A stretch of 48,851 bases of DNA from positions 1 to 48,851 of the forward strand of contig NZ_SEMC01000018.1 in NCBI RefSeq assembly GCF_004153195.1. The letters are read 5' to 3'. The DNA is from Sporolactobacillus sp. THM19-2 (GTDB lineage Bacteria; Bacillota; Bacilli; Bacillales; Sporolactobacillaceae). Below, one piece after another: positions 14,719 through 23,666 of the stretch (position 1 is its first letter; every line of letters begins with the position of its first letter). A program made the position numbers and the translations under genes. Under the pieces are notes generated by a model. That model was not told where the DNA came from. It did not search any database and was given only the letters and a program-made list of their open reading frames with translations.

Positions 14719-17073
14719 ATGCCGCAATACATGCTGAGAAAAATAGGCAAAAATGATTATACAAAAGTTTTTCTTCTCTGCCTCCTGACTTCAGGAATGA
14801 TGTTTCTTCCGACACTTCTGATGAATAAAGGTCTGTTCTCCCTTGTCGGAGATTTTAATTATCAGCAGATCCCGTTTAATATCCTCAGCAACCGGGCAAT
14901 TAAATCGGGGGATATATTCTGGAACTGGTATACGGATCTTGGCAGTAATTTTATCGGTTCCTACAGTTTCTACACACTGGGCAGTCCGTTTTTCTGGCTG
15001 AGCCTTCTGTTTCCGCCGTTTGCTTTTCCTTATGTGGTTGCTCCGCTTTTGATGCTGAAATACTGCACGGCCGGTCTGACGGCTTACGCTTATATCCGCC
15101 GCTATGTCAAAGACGGTCGTTATGCAATCATTGGTGCGCTGCTCTATGCGTTCTCCGGATTTTCAACTGTGAATCTGATGTTCAATCATTTTCATGATGT
15201 CATCGCCCTTTTTCCGCTTTTATTATTTGGTCTTGACCGGCTGGTTCTGAATAAAAAGTCCGGATGGTTTGCTGCAGCGGTTGCGCTGAATGCGACTCTG
15301 AATTTTTTCTTTTTCACCGGAGAAGTGGTCTTTCTGCTGCTCTACTTTATCGTACGCTTTCTGGCGGAAGATTTTAAGCGATATGTCCGGCGCCTGCCGG
15401 CTGTCCTGCTTGAAGGCGTGATCGGCGTGGGTATGGCCGGTGTCCTGCTGCTCCCGGCCGTGCTGTTTACCTTGCAGAATCCGCGCCTGGATGCGTTTCT
15501 TTATGGCCCGACAGCACTGATTTTTGATGGGAGACGGTACCTGGAGCTGCTCAAAGCCTTCTTTATGCCTGCAGATATCATGCCGCACCAGTCCGCCATT
15601 TATCCGTCTGATTTTACGTCAAGCGGCGCCTGGCTGCCGCTTTTCGGCCCGGTCGCCGTCTTTGCCCTGCTTATCGGGGCCAAAAAGAGCTGGATGAGCC
15701 GGCTGTTCAAAGTCCTTGTCGTGATGGCCTGTGTACCGCTTCTGAACAGTCTGTTCTATGCGTTAAATGCATCCTACTACGCGCGCTGGCTCTATATGCC
15801 CGTTCTGATCATGGCACTGATGACTGCTGTTGTCCTTGAAAAAAGGGAAGCGTACCCCTGCAGCAGAGCCCTTCTGATCACCAGCGTGGTAACCGGTCTG
15901 CTCGCTGGTTTTCTGCTCTTCTATCCATGGAGTGAAAGCCAGAAGAGCGCTGTTCTGCAGATGGATCTCTTTCTGTTCTACCTGTGCAGCACGGCGGCCG
16001 GTCTGACGGCAGCTTACTATCTTCTTATCCGTTTCCGGAATGCCCGGCGCTGGATGCTGTTCACCACGATCGGTGTCGTCCTGTTTTCAGGCGGACTGGG
16101 CTTTTTCAATATCGCTTCGATTCATTCGATCTATCCCTGGCAGTCTCCCCAGGCCATTGAGGATACCGTAGTCAAAACGGGTCAGGAAGTGAAACGGGTC
16201 CTTCCTGACCGGGAGGATTACCGGATCAGTATCAGTGATAACGGATGGAATCTGCCGATGGTCTCGCAGACGCCGACGGTCAATTCGTTCACCAGTATGG
16301 TTAACGGGTCCATTTTTCAGTTCTATGAATCGATCGGTTCACCGCGCGATGTGAAAACGATCATCCCTGAAGACTATTACGGATTGAAGCCGCTGCTTTC
16401 GGTCGGCTATGCTGTTCAGACGCAGCCCCGGGCAAAACAGGAGCCTTATGCTTCTTTTTTTAACGGCACGAATACCATCTATATTTATAAAAATCCCGAT
16501 GCGCTGCCGATCGGTTTTACCTACGATTACTATCTGACGGAAAGCCGGTTCGACCATATCGCCGATCAGTATAAACATCTTGTCTTACTGAAGGCAGCGG
16601 TTCTGCCTGACGGCGAGGTGAACAGGGTCAGGAACAGGATGCTGCCGCTGCCTGAGTCCCAGATCTTCACTTTTGAGAAAAACGATTACAGGAAGGATCT
16701 CGAGGCACGTCAGAAAGAGTCGTCCAGATCGTTTCATCATGATACGCGCGGCTTCACATCGGAGATCGATGTGGATGCGAATAAGTTTGCCTTCTTCAGT
16801 GTCCCTTATGATAAGGGCTGGTCGGCGACCGTGAACGGACGCGCCGTTCAGATTATCAACAGTGACGGCTTTATGATGGTTCCGGTGTATGAAGGAAAAA
16901 ATATTATTCGTTTTAATTATCATACACCGGGACTCACTGCAGGGATCTTCCTGTCGCTGGTCTCCGGTTCAGGGTTTATCGTCTGGATTTTCCGAAGAAG
17001 ATTATTCAAAAGGAAAATGATCAGGAGACGCAGGCCGCCTCAGCAGCCGTTTCTCCCGGATGTAAAAGGATGA
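14719..17073 (+). CDS. YfhO-like polytopic membrane protein (GT-C type glycosyltransferase family)
   Basis: The 784-residue protein has a cytoplasmic N terminus, then twelve or more hydrophobic segments. A long extracytoplasmic C-terminal domain (about residues 480-740) is followed by a last membrane span and a very basic tail (RRRLFKRKMIRRRRPP). Early motifs GDFNYQQIPF and GSNFIGSYSFYTLGSPFFW match the YfhO family. The soluble domain ends with PYDKGWSATVNG, also characteristic. YfhO-type proteins are implicated in adding sugars to cell-wall teichoic or lipoteichoic acids. The substrate here is unknown. Promoter elements before it are weak (TATAAT-like near 14660). No lipid-carrier sugar synthase is adjacent. 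Confidence 0.82.
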   Translation: MPQYMLRKIGKNDYTKVFLLCLLTSGMMFLPTLLMNKGLFSLVGDFNYQQIPFNILSNRAIKSGDIFWNWYTDLGSNFIGSYSFYTLGSPFFWLSLLFPPFAFPYVVAPLLMLKYCTAGLTAYAYIRRYVKDGRYAIIGALLYAFSGFSTVNLMFNHFHDVIALFPLLLFGLDRLVLNKKSGWFAAAVALNATLNFFFFTGEVVFLLLYFIVRFLAEDFKRYVRRLPAVLLEGVIGVGMAGVLLLPAVLFTLQNPRLDAFLYGPTALIFDGRRYLELLKAFFMPADIMPHQSAIYPSDFTSSGAWLPLFGPVAVFALLIGAKKSWMSRLFKVLVVMACVPLLNSLFYALNASYYARWLYMPVLIMALMTAVVLEKREAYPCSRALLITSVVTGLLAGFLLFYPWSESQKSAVLQMDLFLFYLCSTAAGLTAAYYLLIRFRNARRWMLFTTIGVVLFSGGLGFFNIASIHSIYPWQSPQAIEDTVVKTGQEVKRVLPDREDYRISISDNGWNLPMVSQTPTVNSFTSMVNGSIFQFYESIGSPRDVKTIIPEDYYGLKPLLSVGYAVQTQPRAKQEPYASFFNGTNTIYIYKNPDALPIGFTYDYYLTESRFDHIADQYKHLVLLKAAVLPDGEVNRVRNRMLPLPESQIFTFEKNDYRKDLEARQKESSRSFHHDTRGFTSEIDVDANKFAFFSVPYDKGWSATVNGRAVQIINSDGFMMVPVYEGKNIIRFNYHTPGLTAGIFLSLVSGSGFIVWIFRRRLFKRKMIRRRRPPQQPFLPDVKG

Positions 17074-17246
17074 ATGGAATCCGCCCGCAGTGTAGCGGCT
17101 GAACCGGATCGCCCTTTTTTTTGAGGAAGTGCTTTAGCGATTAAACGCGTTCTATCGACAAATCGGCTATTTGCTGTTAGAATAGCAGGCACAGGTCTGA
17201 TTTTTAGTATATAGAGAGAAATGCAAACAGAAGGGTGTGTTGATCC

Positions 17247-18311
17247 TTGGAAGGTCAGCCGGTTAAAGGAAAAATGTCGGTAAAAACTTTTGTCAATAAC
17301 ATTCTGGTCGGACACGCGATCGGAATCGTTGCCGGACTGGTTCCATCAGCTCTCCTCGGAGAAATCTGTAAGGCACTGCAGAACCAGTTTCCGGTGTTCG
17401 GTACGATTTATCAGCTGGTGACGGCCTATATGATTGCCGTACCGCTCCTGATTGGCGCGGCCTGCGCCTTTAAATTCGGGATGAAGCCGATCCCGATGGT
17501 CTGTGCTGCTGCCGCAGCCTTCATAGGATCAGGCGCACTGGAATTTACGGCGGATGGGGTTCTGGTTCACGGCATGGGCGACCTGGTCAATACACTGGTC
17601 ACAATCAGTCTGACCTGCGGGCTGATTCTGCTCATCGACGGAAGACTGGGCTCGTTCGAACCACTGCTTATGCCGCCGATTGTCAGCGTCATCGGCGGAG
17701 GGATGGGCATGATTGCCTATCCTTTTGTTCATGCGATTACAGTCGGTATCGGCCGGGTGGTTGACAGTTTTTTCGTCCTGCAGCCGATCCCGATGGCCAT
17801 TCTGGTCGCCGCCAGTTTCTCAGTGATTATGATTTCACCGGTTTCGACGGTCGCAATCGCTACAGCGATCAGTATGAGTGACCTTGCTTCAGGTGCCGGC
17901 AACCTCGGCTGTGTGGCGGCAGCGGTCGGGATGTTTGTCGGTGGCCTGCGTATCAATCCGATGGGTCTGTCCCTCTCAATTATCCTCGGTACACCGAAAA
18001 TCATGATCGGCGCGCTGGTCCGTAATCCAAGGATCGCCATACCGATCATGCTGAATGCGGCGGTGCTGGGTATTTTCGGCGTCCTGTTCGACATCAAGGG
18101 CACGCCGATCAGTGCCGGATTTGGATTTTCCGGCCTTGTCGGACCGATTAATGCGATCCAGTTTATGGAGGGGGGGGCGACAGCGGTCAATTTTCTGATC
18201 CTGGTTCTGGTTTACCTGGTCATTGCTTTTGCCGGCGGTTTCTTTTTTGAATGGTTCTGTCGCCGCGTGCTTCACCTCTATAAAGCGGAGGATTACGGCG
18301 CAGATGCGTAA
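17247..18311 (+). CDS. PTS EIIC-like membrane protein (PTS_EIIC_2 family)
   Basis: This 354-residue integral membrane protein has about ten hydrophobic segments. GHAIGIVAGLVPSALLGEI at the N terminus and GLRINPMGLSLSIILGTPKIM in the second half match the EIIC-2 group of predicted sugar permeases. There is no EIIA, EIIB or HPr-like gene beside it, so whether it phosphorylates a substrate is unclear. The TTG start at 17247 has AAGGGTG nine bases upstream. An ATG nine codons later (17274) has only AAAGGA three bases before it. Either could be right. The gene forms a single unit ending in a hairpin terminator. Confidence 0.75.
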   Translation: MEGQPVKGKMSVKTFVNNILVGHAIGIVAGLVPSALLGEICKALQNQFPVFGTIYQLVTAYMIAVPLLIGAACAFKFGMKPIPMVCAAAAAFIGSGALEFTADGVLVHGMGDLVNTLVTISLTCGLILLIDGRLGSFEPLLMPPIVSVIGGGMGMIAYPFVHAITVGIGRVVDSFFVLQPIPMAILVAASFSVIMISPVSTVAIATAISMSDLASGAGNLGCVAAAVGMFVGGLRINPMGLSLSIILGTPKIMIGALVRNPRIAIPIMLNAAVLGIFGVLFDIKGTPISAGFGFSGLVGPINAIQFMEGGATAVNFLILVLVYLVIAFAGGFFFEWFCRRVLHLYKAEDYGADA

Positions 18312-18336
18312 ATAGAACGAAATACAGGTCATGGCA

Positions 18337-18374
18337 GGAACCGGAGGAGTGACGCTCTGGTTCTTATTTTTTGT
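18337..18374 (+). terminator. terminator after the EIIC-like gene
   Basis: AACCGGAG pairs with CTCTGGTT (one G-T pair) across a short loop, followed by CTTATTTTTT. Confidence 0.7.
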
Positions 18375-18434
18375 CTATTTATCGAACAAGTATTCAGCAG
18401 GGTACATTTTTTTTACTTAACACATTGTTAATTA

Positions 18435-18462
18435 TTGAATGATTTTTATATTTCTGTATAAT
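18435..18462 (+). promoter_or_regulatory. candidate promoter of comK
   Basis: TTGAAT (18435-18440) and a perfect TATAAT (18457-18462) have a 16-bp spacer in an AT-rich stretch. The start codon is 140 bp downstream, leaving a long leader in which AT-rich ComK-type sites could lie. I could not assign such sites with confidence. Confidence 0.55.
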
Positions 18463-18603
18463 TGTGGATATAAGAGATTCCTCATAGATCTGTCGACTCA
18501 TAAGCAATCCTCAGTTATTGCTTCCAGAACCCCCTTCCCGTTCGCATTTCAGAACAATCAGTAAACACATGGCAAACTAAAAAAGTATAAAGGAGCTGTA
18601 AAG

Positions 18604-19188
18604 ATGATGGAAACACTGAATCAGTATATCATTAGAAGAGAAACAATGGCCCTGTTGCCACTTGATGCTGAGGATGGCAGTCTGCACACCATCGTTGTGG
18701 AAGAGGGCAGGATGCTTGAAGTTTTACTTTCACCTCTTAAAATTGTCCAGAATTCATGCAACTATTTCGGATCCACCTATAAAGGAAGAAAGAAAGGGGC
18801 AGCCTGTCTGGGCTTCAGGAGTATGCCGCCCATCTGCATCTGCAATGAACTGGGCATCTATTTCTATCCCTTAATGTCTGAGTCCCAGCGCGGCTGCATC
18901 TGGATCGGGCATTCCCATGTGAACAACTGGGAAGACGGCGGGCAAAAAGATGTTCTCGTACATATGACCCATGATCAGAGCCTGAGGCTGCCGGTACCCG
19001 TCAGTGTGTTCCGAAATAAAACGATGCGAACCACACAATTCCGGCATCAGATAAGACTGCGTATCTCGCCCTATCAGATGATGGAAACCGGTGCATTAGT
19101 CAGAGAGGACGGGCCGCAGCTTCATATACAGTTCAATGAAAGAGGGACCTTTTCACTGAAGACAGATCAGGAGATGCAAATGAGATAA
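18604..19188 (+). CDS. comK: competence transcription factor ComK
   Basis: ComK activates DNA-uptake (late competence) genes by binding AT-boxes in the minor groove. Landmarks are the N-terminal ALLPLDAEDGS...VVEEG, the core CNYFGSTYKGRKKGA near residue 60, PICICNELGIYFYPLMS, and CIWIGHSHV near residue 100. At 194 residues it is close to the 192 of Bacillus subtilis ComK. Start ATGATG follows AAAGGAGCTG. The C terminus is somewhat extended and polar. The gene is monocistronic with its own promoter. In Bacillus, comK is controlled by autoactivation and proteolysis through MecA/ClpCP; none of those partners is nearby. Presence of comK suggests, but does not show, natural competence. Confidence 0.88.
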   Translation: MMETLNQYIIRRETMALLPLDAEDGSLHTIVVEEGRMLEVLLSPLKIVQNSCNYFGSTYKGRKKGAACLGFRSMPPICICNELGIYFYPLMSESQRGCIWIGHSHVNNWEDGGQKDVLVHMTHDQSLRLPVPVSVFRNKTMRTTQFRHQIRLRISPYQMMETGALVREDGPQLHIQFNERGTFSLKTDQEMQMR

Positions 19189-19307
19189 GTACCTGCCTGT
19201 CTTATCGCGCCCTGAAGATTCTGGGCGGGACATCCGGTCGCTGTTTTCTGTTGATCATTCGCCTGGTACCTCGGATACTGAATAAACAGAAGTCGCAATT
19301 TTATTGA

Positions 19308-19335
19308 TTGCAGCGTACTTCTTCGCTAGTATAAT
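19308..19335 (+). promoter_or_regulatory. promoter of the GGDEF-EAL gene
   Basis: TTGCAG (19308-19313) and TATAAT (19330-19335) have a 16-bp spacer, 52 bp before the start codon. Confidence 0.6.
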
Positions 19336-19386
19336 AGATGTAGCAAAAAAGAACCGGGCGAACCGCCATCTACAGGAGACAACAGA

Positions 19387-21219
19387 ATGAACAGGAAACA
19401 TAAACTCAGAGCCACTTTTGCGGACCGGCTGATGAAGAGCGTCAATCATAGACGGACAGCACTGGCCATGTCGCTGGCCGCTGCTTTATTTTTATTCATT
19501 AGTGTGATTGGCGCATTTTATGACCCAACATCGCTTTTCCTCGGCCTATTGCTCCAGCTTCAGATGATCATTACCATTTATCTGACACTTCGCTATTATT
19601 TCTACGGCTATATTCTTGCTGTATCACTGAATCTCATTGGATTGGCATTCATAGTCCGGCAGTATGATGCCGGTGCCGGATATGCAGAATTCCAGGGCCT
19701 GTTCTATGTCGATATCATGATCGCACTCTCAATCATTGCCCTGTATGCGCTGCGCAATCAAAAAAATTTTAAAGAAGTGCTGCGGCAGAAGGAACAGGTT
19801 TCAAAGGCCTATTATCAGGCAGCTGTATCCGAGGAAAAGCTTTATCAGAAAAATAAGCAATTGGAGCAATCCAATCAGATTATCGAAAGAGATCGAAAGC
19901 AGATTTATGAGCTGGCTTATATTGATCCGCTTTCCGGACTCCCTAATCGACGGAAATTTCAGCAATTTCTGAAAACGGCATCTGTTAACGCCCTTCGAGA
20001 TGGACAGCCTTTTTCACTTGTTTTCATGGATTTTGACAATTTTAAGCAGGTGAATGATACGATGGGGCACCACACCGGAGATGAACTGATCCGTAAGGCC
20101 GCACAGTATCTGAAGGAATGGGCCCATCCTGCCGATGTCCTGGCACATATCGGAGGGGATGAATTCACTCTGATGATTTTGCGTCCTCTGGAACGGCCGG
20201 CGATCGCCGCCTATCTGGGGAAGATGACAGAGAAATTAAATCAACCCATGGTTCTTGGTGACAAAAAAGTCGTTGTCACCGCCTGTTTTGGCGTAACCAC
20301 CTTTCTGAAAGATACGGGCAGTACTGTGGATTTGCTGAAATTCGCGGATACGGCGATGTATCAGGCGAAAGCAGGCGGAAAGAACAGGATCTGTTTCTTT
20401 GAAAAGAGCCTGTTCAACGAGTTAATCACCGATGCCAGGCTGGAGCAGGAACTTCGAAAAGCGCTGATCAATCAGGAACTTTTTCTGGTTTTTCAGCCGC
20501 AGTATTTTGTCCCCGACGGCCGTCTCCGGGGTTTTGAAACCCTCATTCGCTGGCAGTCGTCAGAATTCGGCCTGGTGTCGCCGGCCCGTTTTATCCCGAT
20601 TGCTGAACATAACGGTCAGATTGTCGAAATCGGGAAATGGATCATGCGTGAAACCTTCCGGACGTTTAAGCTGTATCAGGATCAGCATCTGTTCAGCGGT
20701 AAGCTTGCCGTAAATGTTTCAGCGGTCCAGGCGATGGCACCCGATTTCGTCACGACGGTCAGAGATTTGCTGCGGGAAAGCGGATTTGACCCGACTCAGC
20801 TGGAGTTTGAGATCACAGAAACGGCTTTTGATGCTCGGCTGGAACGTGTGCGTCATGTGATCTCTGAACTCAGAAGCATGGGGGCATCCGTGGCGCTGGA
20901 CGACTTCGGCACCGGCTATTCCTCACTGAATTACCTGCAGAAGCTGCCCTTTGATCTGGTTAAAATCGACAAGGCATTTATTGACAAAATTCATACAGAT
21001 CTGAAGAGCAATCAGTTTGTCAGCACGATCATTTCCATGCTGCATCAGATGAATCTGCCGGTCCTTGCAGAAGGGGTAGAAACAGGCGAGCAGAATGCTT
21101 TTCTCGATCTGAATCACTGCGATATTATCCAGGGCTACTTGTACGGTCGGCCGATGCGGATGAAAGAGGTGGATACCCTGCTGAGGAAAGGATCGCCTGA
21201 AACCGGCCATCAACAGTAA
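19387..21219 (+). CDS. membrane-anchored GGDEF-EAL protein (c-di-GMP turnover)
   Basis: The 610-residue protein has an N-terminal membrane region of about four spans (residues 22-122), then a coiled coil (about 125-175). A GGDEF domain with intact HIGGDEF near residue 256 follows, then an EAL domain. The signature there is ETL instead of EAL (FETLIRW, near 384). NVSAVQ, EFEITETAF, DDFGTGYSSL, VKIDKAFI and LAEGVET are kept, so the metal and catalytic residues of a phosphodiesterase appear present. The inhibitory RxxD site before GGDEF reads HPAD, so product inhibition is probably lost. The net activity, synthesis or breakdown of cyclic di-GMP, is not predictable. It is a single gene with its own promoter. 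Confidence 0.92.
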   Translation: MNRKHKLRATFADRLMKSVNHRRTALAMSLAAALFLFISVIGAFYDPTSLFLGLLLQLQMIITIYLTLRYYFYGYILAVSLNLIGLAFIVRQYDAGAGYAEFQGLFYVDIMIALSIIALYALRNQKNFKEVLRQKEQVSKAYYQAAVSEEKLYQKNKQLEQSNQIIERDRKQIYELAYIDPLSGLPNRRKFQQFLKTASVNALRDGQPFSLVFMDFDNFKQVNDTMGHHTGDELIRKAAQYLKEWAHPADVLAHIGGDEFTLMILRPLERPAIAAYLGKMTEKLNQPMVLGDKKVVVTACFGVTTFLKDTGSTVDLLKFADTAMYQAKAGGKNRICFFEKSLFNELITDARLEQELRKALINQELFLVFQPQYFVPDGRLRGFETLIRWQSSEFGLVSPARFIPIAEHNGQIVEIGKWIMRETFRTFKLYQDQHLFSGKLAVNVSAVQAMAPDFVTTVRDLLRESGFDPTQLEFEITETAFDARLERVRHVISELRSMGASVALDDFGTGYSSLNYLQKLPFDLVKIDKAFIDKIHTDLKSNQFVSTIISMLHQMNLPVLAEGVETGEQNAFLDLNHCDIIQGYLYGRPMRMKEVDTLLRKGSPETGHQQ

Positions 21220-21376
21220 TCCGCCCGGGTATGCATGTCTGACATCTGATTACGGGAAGAATAATGATGTTTCACGACTTCGCCATATTGGCGACGTTTG
21301 CAAAGTTATCCCGCAATCAGGTGTTTTGATATACTTGGACTGTAATATAACAGAACAAGAAAAGGAGCATTATTGT

Positions 21377-22048
21377 ATGACAAAACAATTCCTTTTTCTC
21401 TCTGATTTTGACGGCACGCTTTCGGAAAAAGATTTCTTCCATGTCATCATTGACACATACTTTCAGAAAGACAGCGAGAAGCTGTATGCAGACTGGGATC
21501 ATAAAGTGATGACGGATCTCGAATATCTGAGCCGTATTTTCCAGTCGATCGGGCGGGATGAGGCCGGTATTGATGAAGATATTCTGCGTATTCCGTTCGA
21601 TCCGAATGCAAAAAAAGTGATTGATCACGTTCAGCGGCTTGGCGGCGATTTCGTTGTCATCAGTGCAGGCACAGATTATTATATCCGGAGAATATTTCAG
21701 CATTATGGCATTTCACATGTCCGCATTTTCTCCAATCCCGGGGTTTATGCCAACCGCGGGATCCGGTTGAATGTGGATCCGGCCGGGAAATATTACTCTC
21801 CGCTTTATGGAGTTGACAAGGAAAAGATTGCAAGGGATCTGATGCAGGAATATGAAACCGTCTTTTATGCCGGAGACAGTCGTCCGGATCTCGAGGCCGC
21901 ATTGCTCGCAGATACGGTTTTTGCCAAAGGAAAGCTGCAGCCGCTTCTGGATGAAAAAAAGAAACCGTATGTCGCTATCCGTAATTTTGCGGATGTGGAA
22001 GATTATCTGAACCGTCATAAGGAGGTGTTTACTGATGGCAGCCGATAA
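21377..22048 (+). CDS. HAD-family phosphatase (MtnX/PSP-like, HAD-IB)
   Basis: This 223-residue haloacid dehalogenase-type phosphatase has motif I LSDFDGTLSEKDF (Asp10, Asp12). Motif II is FVVISAGTDYYI and the late motif is FYAGDSRPDLEAA. The overall pattern resembles MtnX and phosphoserine phosphatase relatives. The ATG at 21377 follows AAAGGAG with nine bases spacing. The coding sequence overlaps the start of the glycerol-1-phosphate dehydrogenase gene by 14 bases, so the two are translationally coupled. Because the partner makes sn-glycerol-1-phosphate, the phosphatase may act on that compound or on a derived lipid phosphate. This is inference; the methionine-salvage role of MtnX is not supported by neighbours. 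Confidence 0.8.
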   Translation: MTKQFLFLSDFDGTLSEKDFFHVIIDTYFQKDSEKLYADWDHKVMTDLEYLSRIFQSIGRDEAGIDEDILRIPFDPNAKKVIDHVQRLGGDFVVISAGTDYYIRRIFQHYGISHVRIFSNPGVYANRGIRLNVDPAGKYYSPLYGVDKEKIARDLMQEYETVFYAGDSRPDLEAALLADTVFAKGKLQPLLDEKKKPYVAIRNFADVEDYLNRHKEVFTDGSR

Positions 22049-23099
22049 CCATCAGATTGTTGTTCCTACTTTGCTGGATGTTAGAAAAGGGAATATAGGA
22101 CAGATTGGACGTCTTCTGACGCGCCATGGACTGATGAAGGTCGTGATTTTCTTTGGAGAGGGTCTGACTGATCTGCTTGGAGGGCAGGTGCTAAATTCGC
22201 TGAAAGATTACAGCGTGGACTGTCTGAGCACAGAGGAAGTATCCGATATTGATATCGATGCGGTGGTCGACCGGGCATTCCAGCTTCCGGCACAGACAGA
22301 GGCCGTTCTTGGCATCGGCGGAGGAAAAGCACTGGATGCGGCAAAATATACGGCACTTCTGCGCAAATGGCCGTTTATCAGTGTCCCCACTTCATCGTCA
22401 AATGACGGATTTTCCAGCTCCAACACGTCACTGACGATCCATGGCCGGCGAATTTCCGTGCATGCCAAAATGCCATATGGGATCATTATCGATATTGATG
22501 TGATTAAAAAGGCACCAGAACGATTTATCTATTCGGGCGTCGGCGATCTGGTTTCAAAAATTACAGCGGCAGAAGACTGGATATTTGAAGAGAAAAACGG
22601 CCGGACAAGGGTTGATGACTGTGCGCTGATGATTTCGAAAAAGGCGGTCAACAGCTTCGTCCGGACGGACTTCGGGACGATTCACGATGATCTGTTTCTT
22701 AAGGAACTCGTCGATTCACTGACGATGGCCGGAATTTCTATGGAAATTGCCGGCAGCAGCGCACCGACAAGCGGAAGCGAACATCTGATTTCACATGCGC
22801 TTGACCGTTACGCTGAACAACCGCAGCTGCACGGCCTGCAGGTCGGTGTGGCGACATACCTGATGAGCCGTGTGCAGAATCATCGCTATGAGCGGGTAAA
22901 GAATGTTCTGACGCGTACCGGTTTTTTTGATTATGCTAAAACGACAGGGATGCGGCTATCTGATTTCGATATGGCGATTGACAAGGCGCCTGAGATCAAA
23001 CCGATGCGCTGCACGTATCTGCACATCGCGGAATATCGTCAGCTTGCCCATCGCATTTTGCATGAGGACCCGATCCTGCAGGATGTACTGAGCAGATAG
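22035..23099 (+). CDS. egsA: sn-glycerol-1-phosphate dehydrogenase (AraM/EgsA type)
   Basis: The enzyme reduces dihydroxyacetone phosphate to sn-glycerol-1-phosphate with NAD(P)H. That is the archaeal-type lipid backbone, used in Bacillus for heptaprenylglyceryl phosphate via PcrB. Motifs are the dinucleotide-binding GIGGGKALDAAKY near residue 96, VPTSSSNDGFSS near 117, and the metal-binding GSEHLISHALD near 247 with a second His in LHGLQVG. At 354 residues it has normal length. ATG follows ATAAGGAGGTG. It overlaps the phosphatase gene. The last 90 residues follow the iron-alcohol-dehydrogenase-like fold. No pcrB is in the window. Confidence 0.88.
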   Translation: MAADNHQIVVPTLLDVRKGNIGQIGRLLTRHGLMKVVIFFGEGLTDLLGGQVLNSLKDYSVDCLSTEEVSDIDIDAVVDRAFQLPAQTEAVLGIGGGKALDAAKYTALLRKWPFISVPTSSSNDGFSSSNTSLTIHGRRISVHAKMPYGIIIDIDVIKKAPERFIYSGVGDLVSKITAAEDWIFEEKNGRTRVDDCALMISKKAVNSFVRTDFGTIHDDLFLKELVDSLTMAGISMEIAGSSAPTSGSEHLISHALDRYAEQPQLHGLQVGVATYLMSRVQNHRYERVKNVLTRTGFFDYAKTTGMRLSDFDMAIDKAPEIKPMRCTYLHIAEYRQLAHRILHEDPILQDVLSR

Positions 23100-23152
23100 G
23101 AAAAATCAGGGCAGGCGGCTTTACCCGTCTGATGGTGATTGGCTAGTGCCAT

Positions 23153-23455
23153 GTTAAAAATTTCTGGATTCTGTTCCTGAAGGTTGCGCTGCTCAGGCGT
23201 GAAGCCGACGCCGTGATTCCAGAAACGGCGACATCAAACAGACGCTGCCTTTAACAGGGTGGCCAGGATCATTGGCTGTTTTACGGACTTATGCTTGTAA
23301 CGATCGGAGCTGTTCAGCTCCTTTTTCGTGTCAGGAGAAAGCTTCGGTTACCATGCCGAAAAATGGCAGGAAATGCAAAAGACATGCTCGATCTTCAAAG
23401 AGCAGGTATGAGCTTTCCGGGTGACAGTTGCCAGATGATTTATGGCACAGTATAA
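23153..23455 (+). pseudogene. possible decayed small membrane-protein gene
   Basis: One frame reads as protein-like sequence through a single in-frame TAA (about 23252). There is a hydrophobic stretch WILFLKVALL, then after the stop HWLFYGLMLVTIGAVQLLF followed by RVRRKLR, ending at 23455. The hydrophobic-then-basic pattern looks like a membrane segment. There is no good start or ribosome binding site. I do not recognise the family, and the reading could be chance. The rest of the 566-bp gap holds two hairpins. Confidence 0.2.
23306..23326 (+). terminator. terminator-like hairpin
   Basis: GGAGCTG and CAGCTCC form a perfect 7-bp stem with a TT loop, then five T. It could end the HAD-egsA transcript about 200 bases after the stop codon. 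Confidence 0.5.
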
Positions 23456-23588
23456 TCGAATCTGTGCCTCTGAAGCAGGTACCATAACGCCGGGGTTTAT
23501 GCATGAACGGTTTATATTGAGCTTTCAGACTGCTGAATCATTTGAATGATTACGGCGGACAGATTCGTAAGCATTCGGTGATTTTTAG

Positions 23589-23640
23589 AGCCTGCTGTTG
23601 AAGTATGTTTCAGACCTGCTTCGAGCGGCAGGCTTTTTTG
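23589..23640 (+). terminator. hairpin with T-run before the MFS gene
   Basis: AGCCTGC (23589-23595) can pair with GCAGGCT (23628-23634), or a shorter CCTGC/GCAGG hairpin (23615-23632) can form; six T follow. Two alternative stems sharing the 3' arm just before a gene could also mean attenuation, but no sensor element is recognisable. Confidence 0.45.
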
Positions 23641-23666
23641 TGTGAACAGGGACAGGAGAGATCGAT

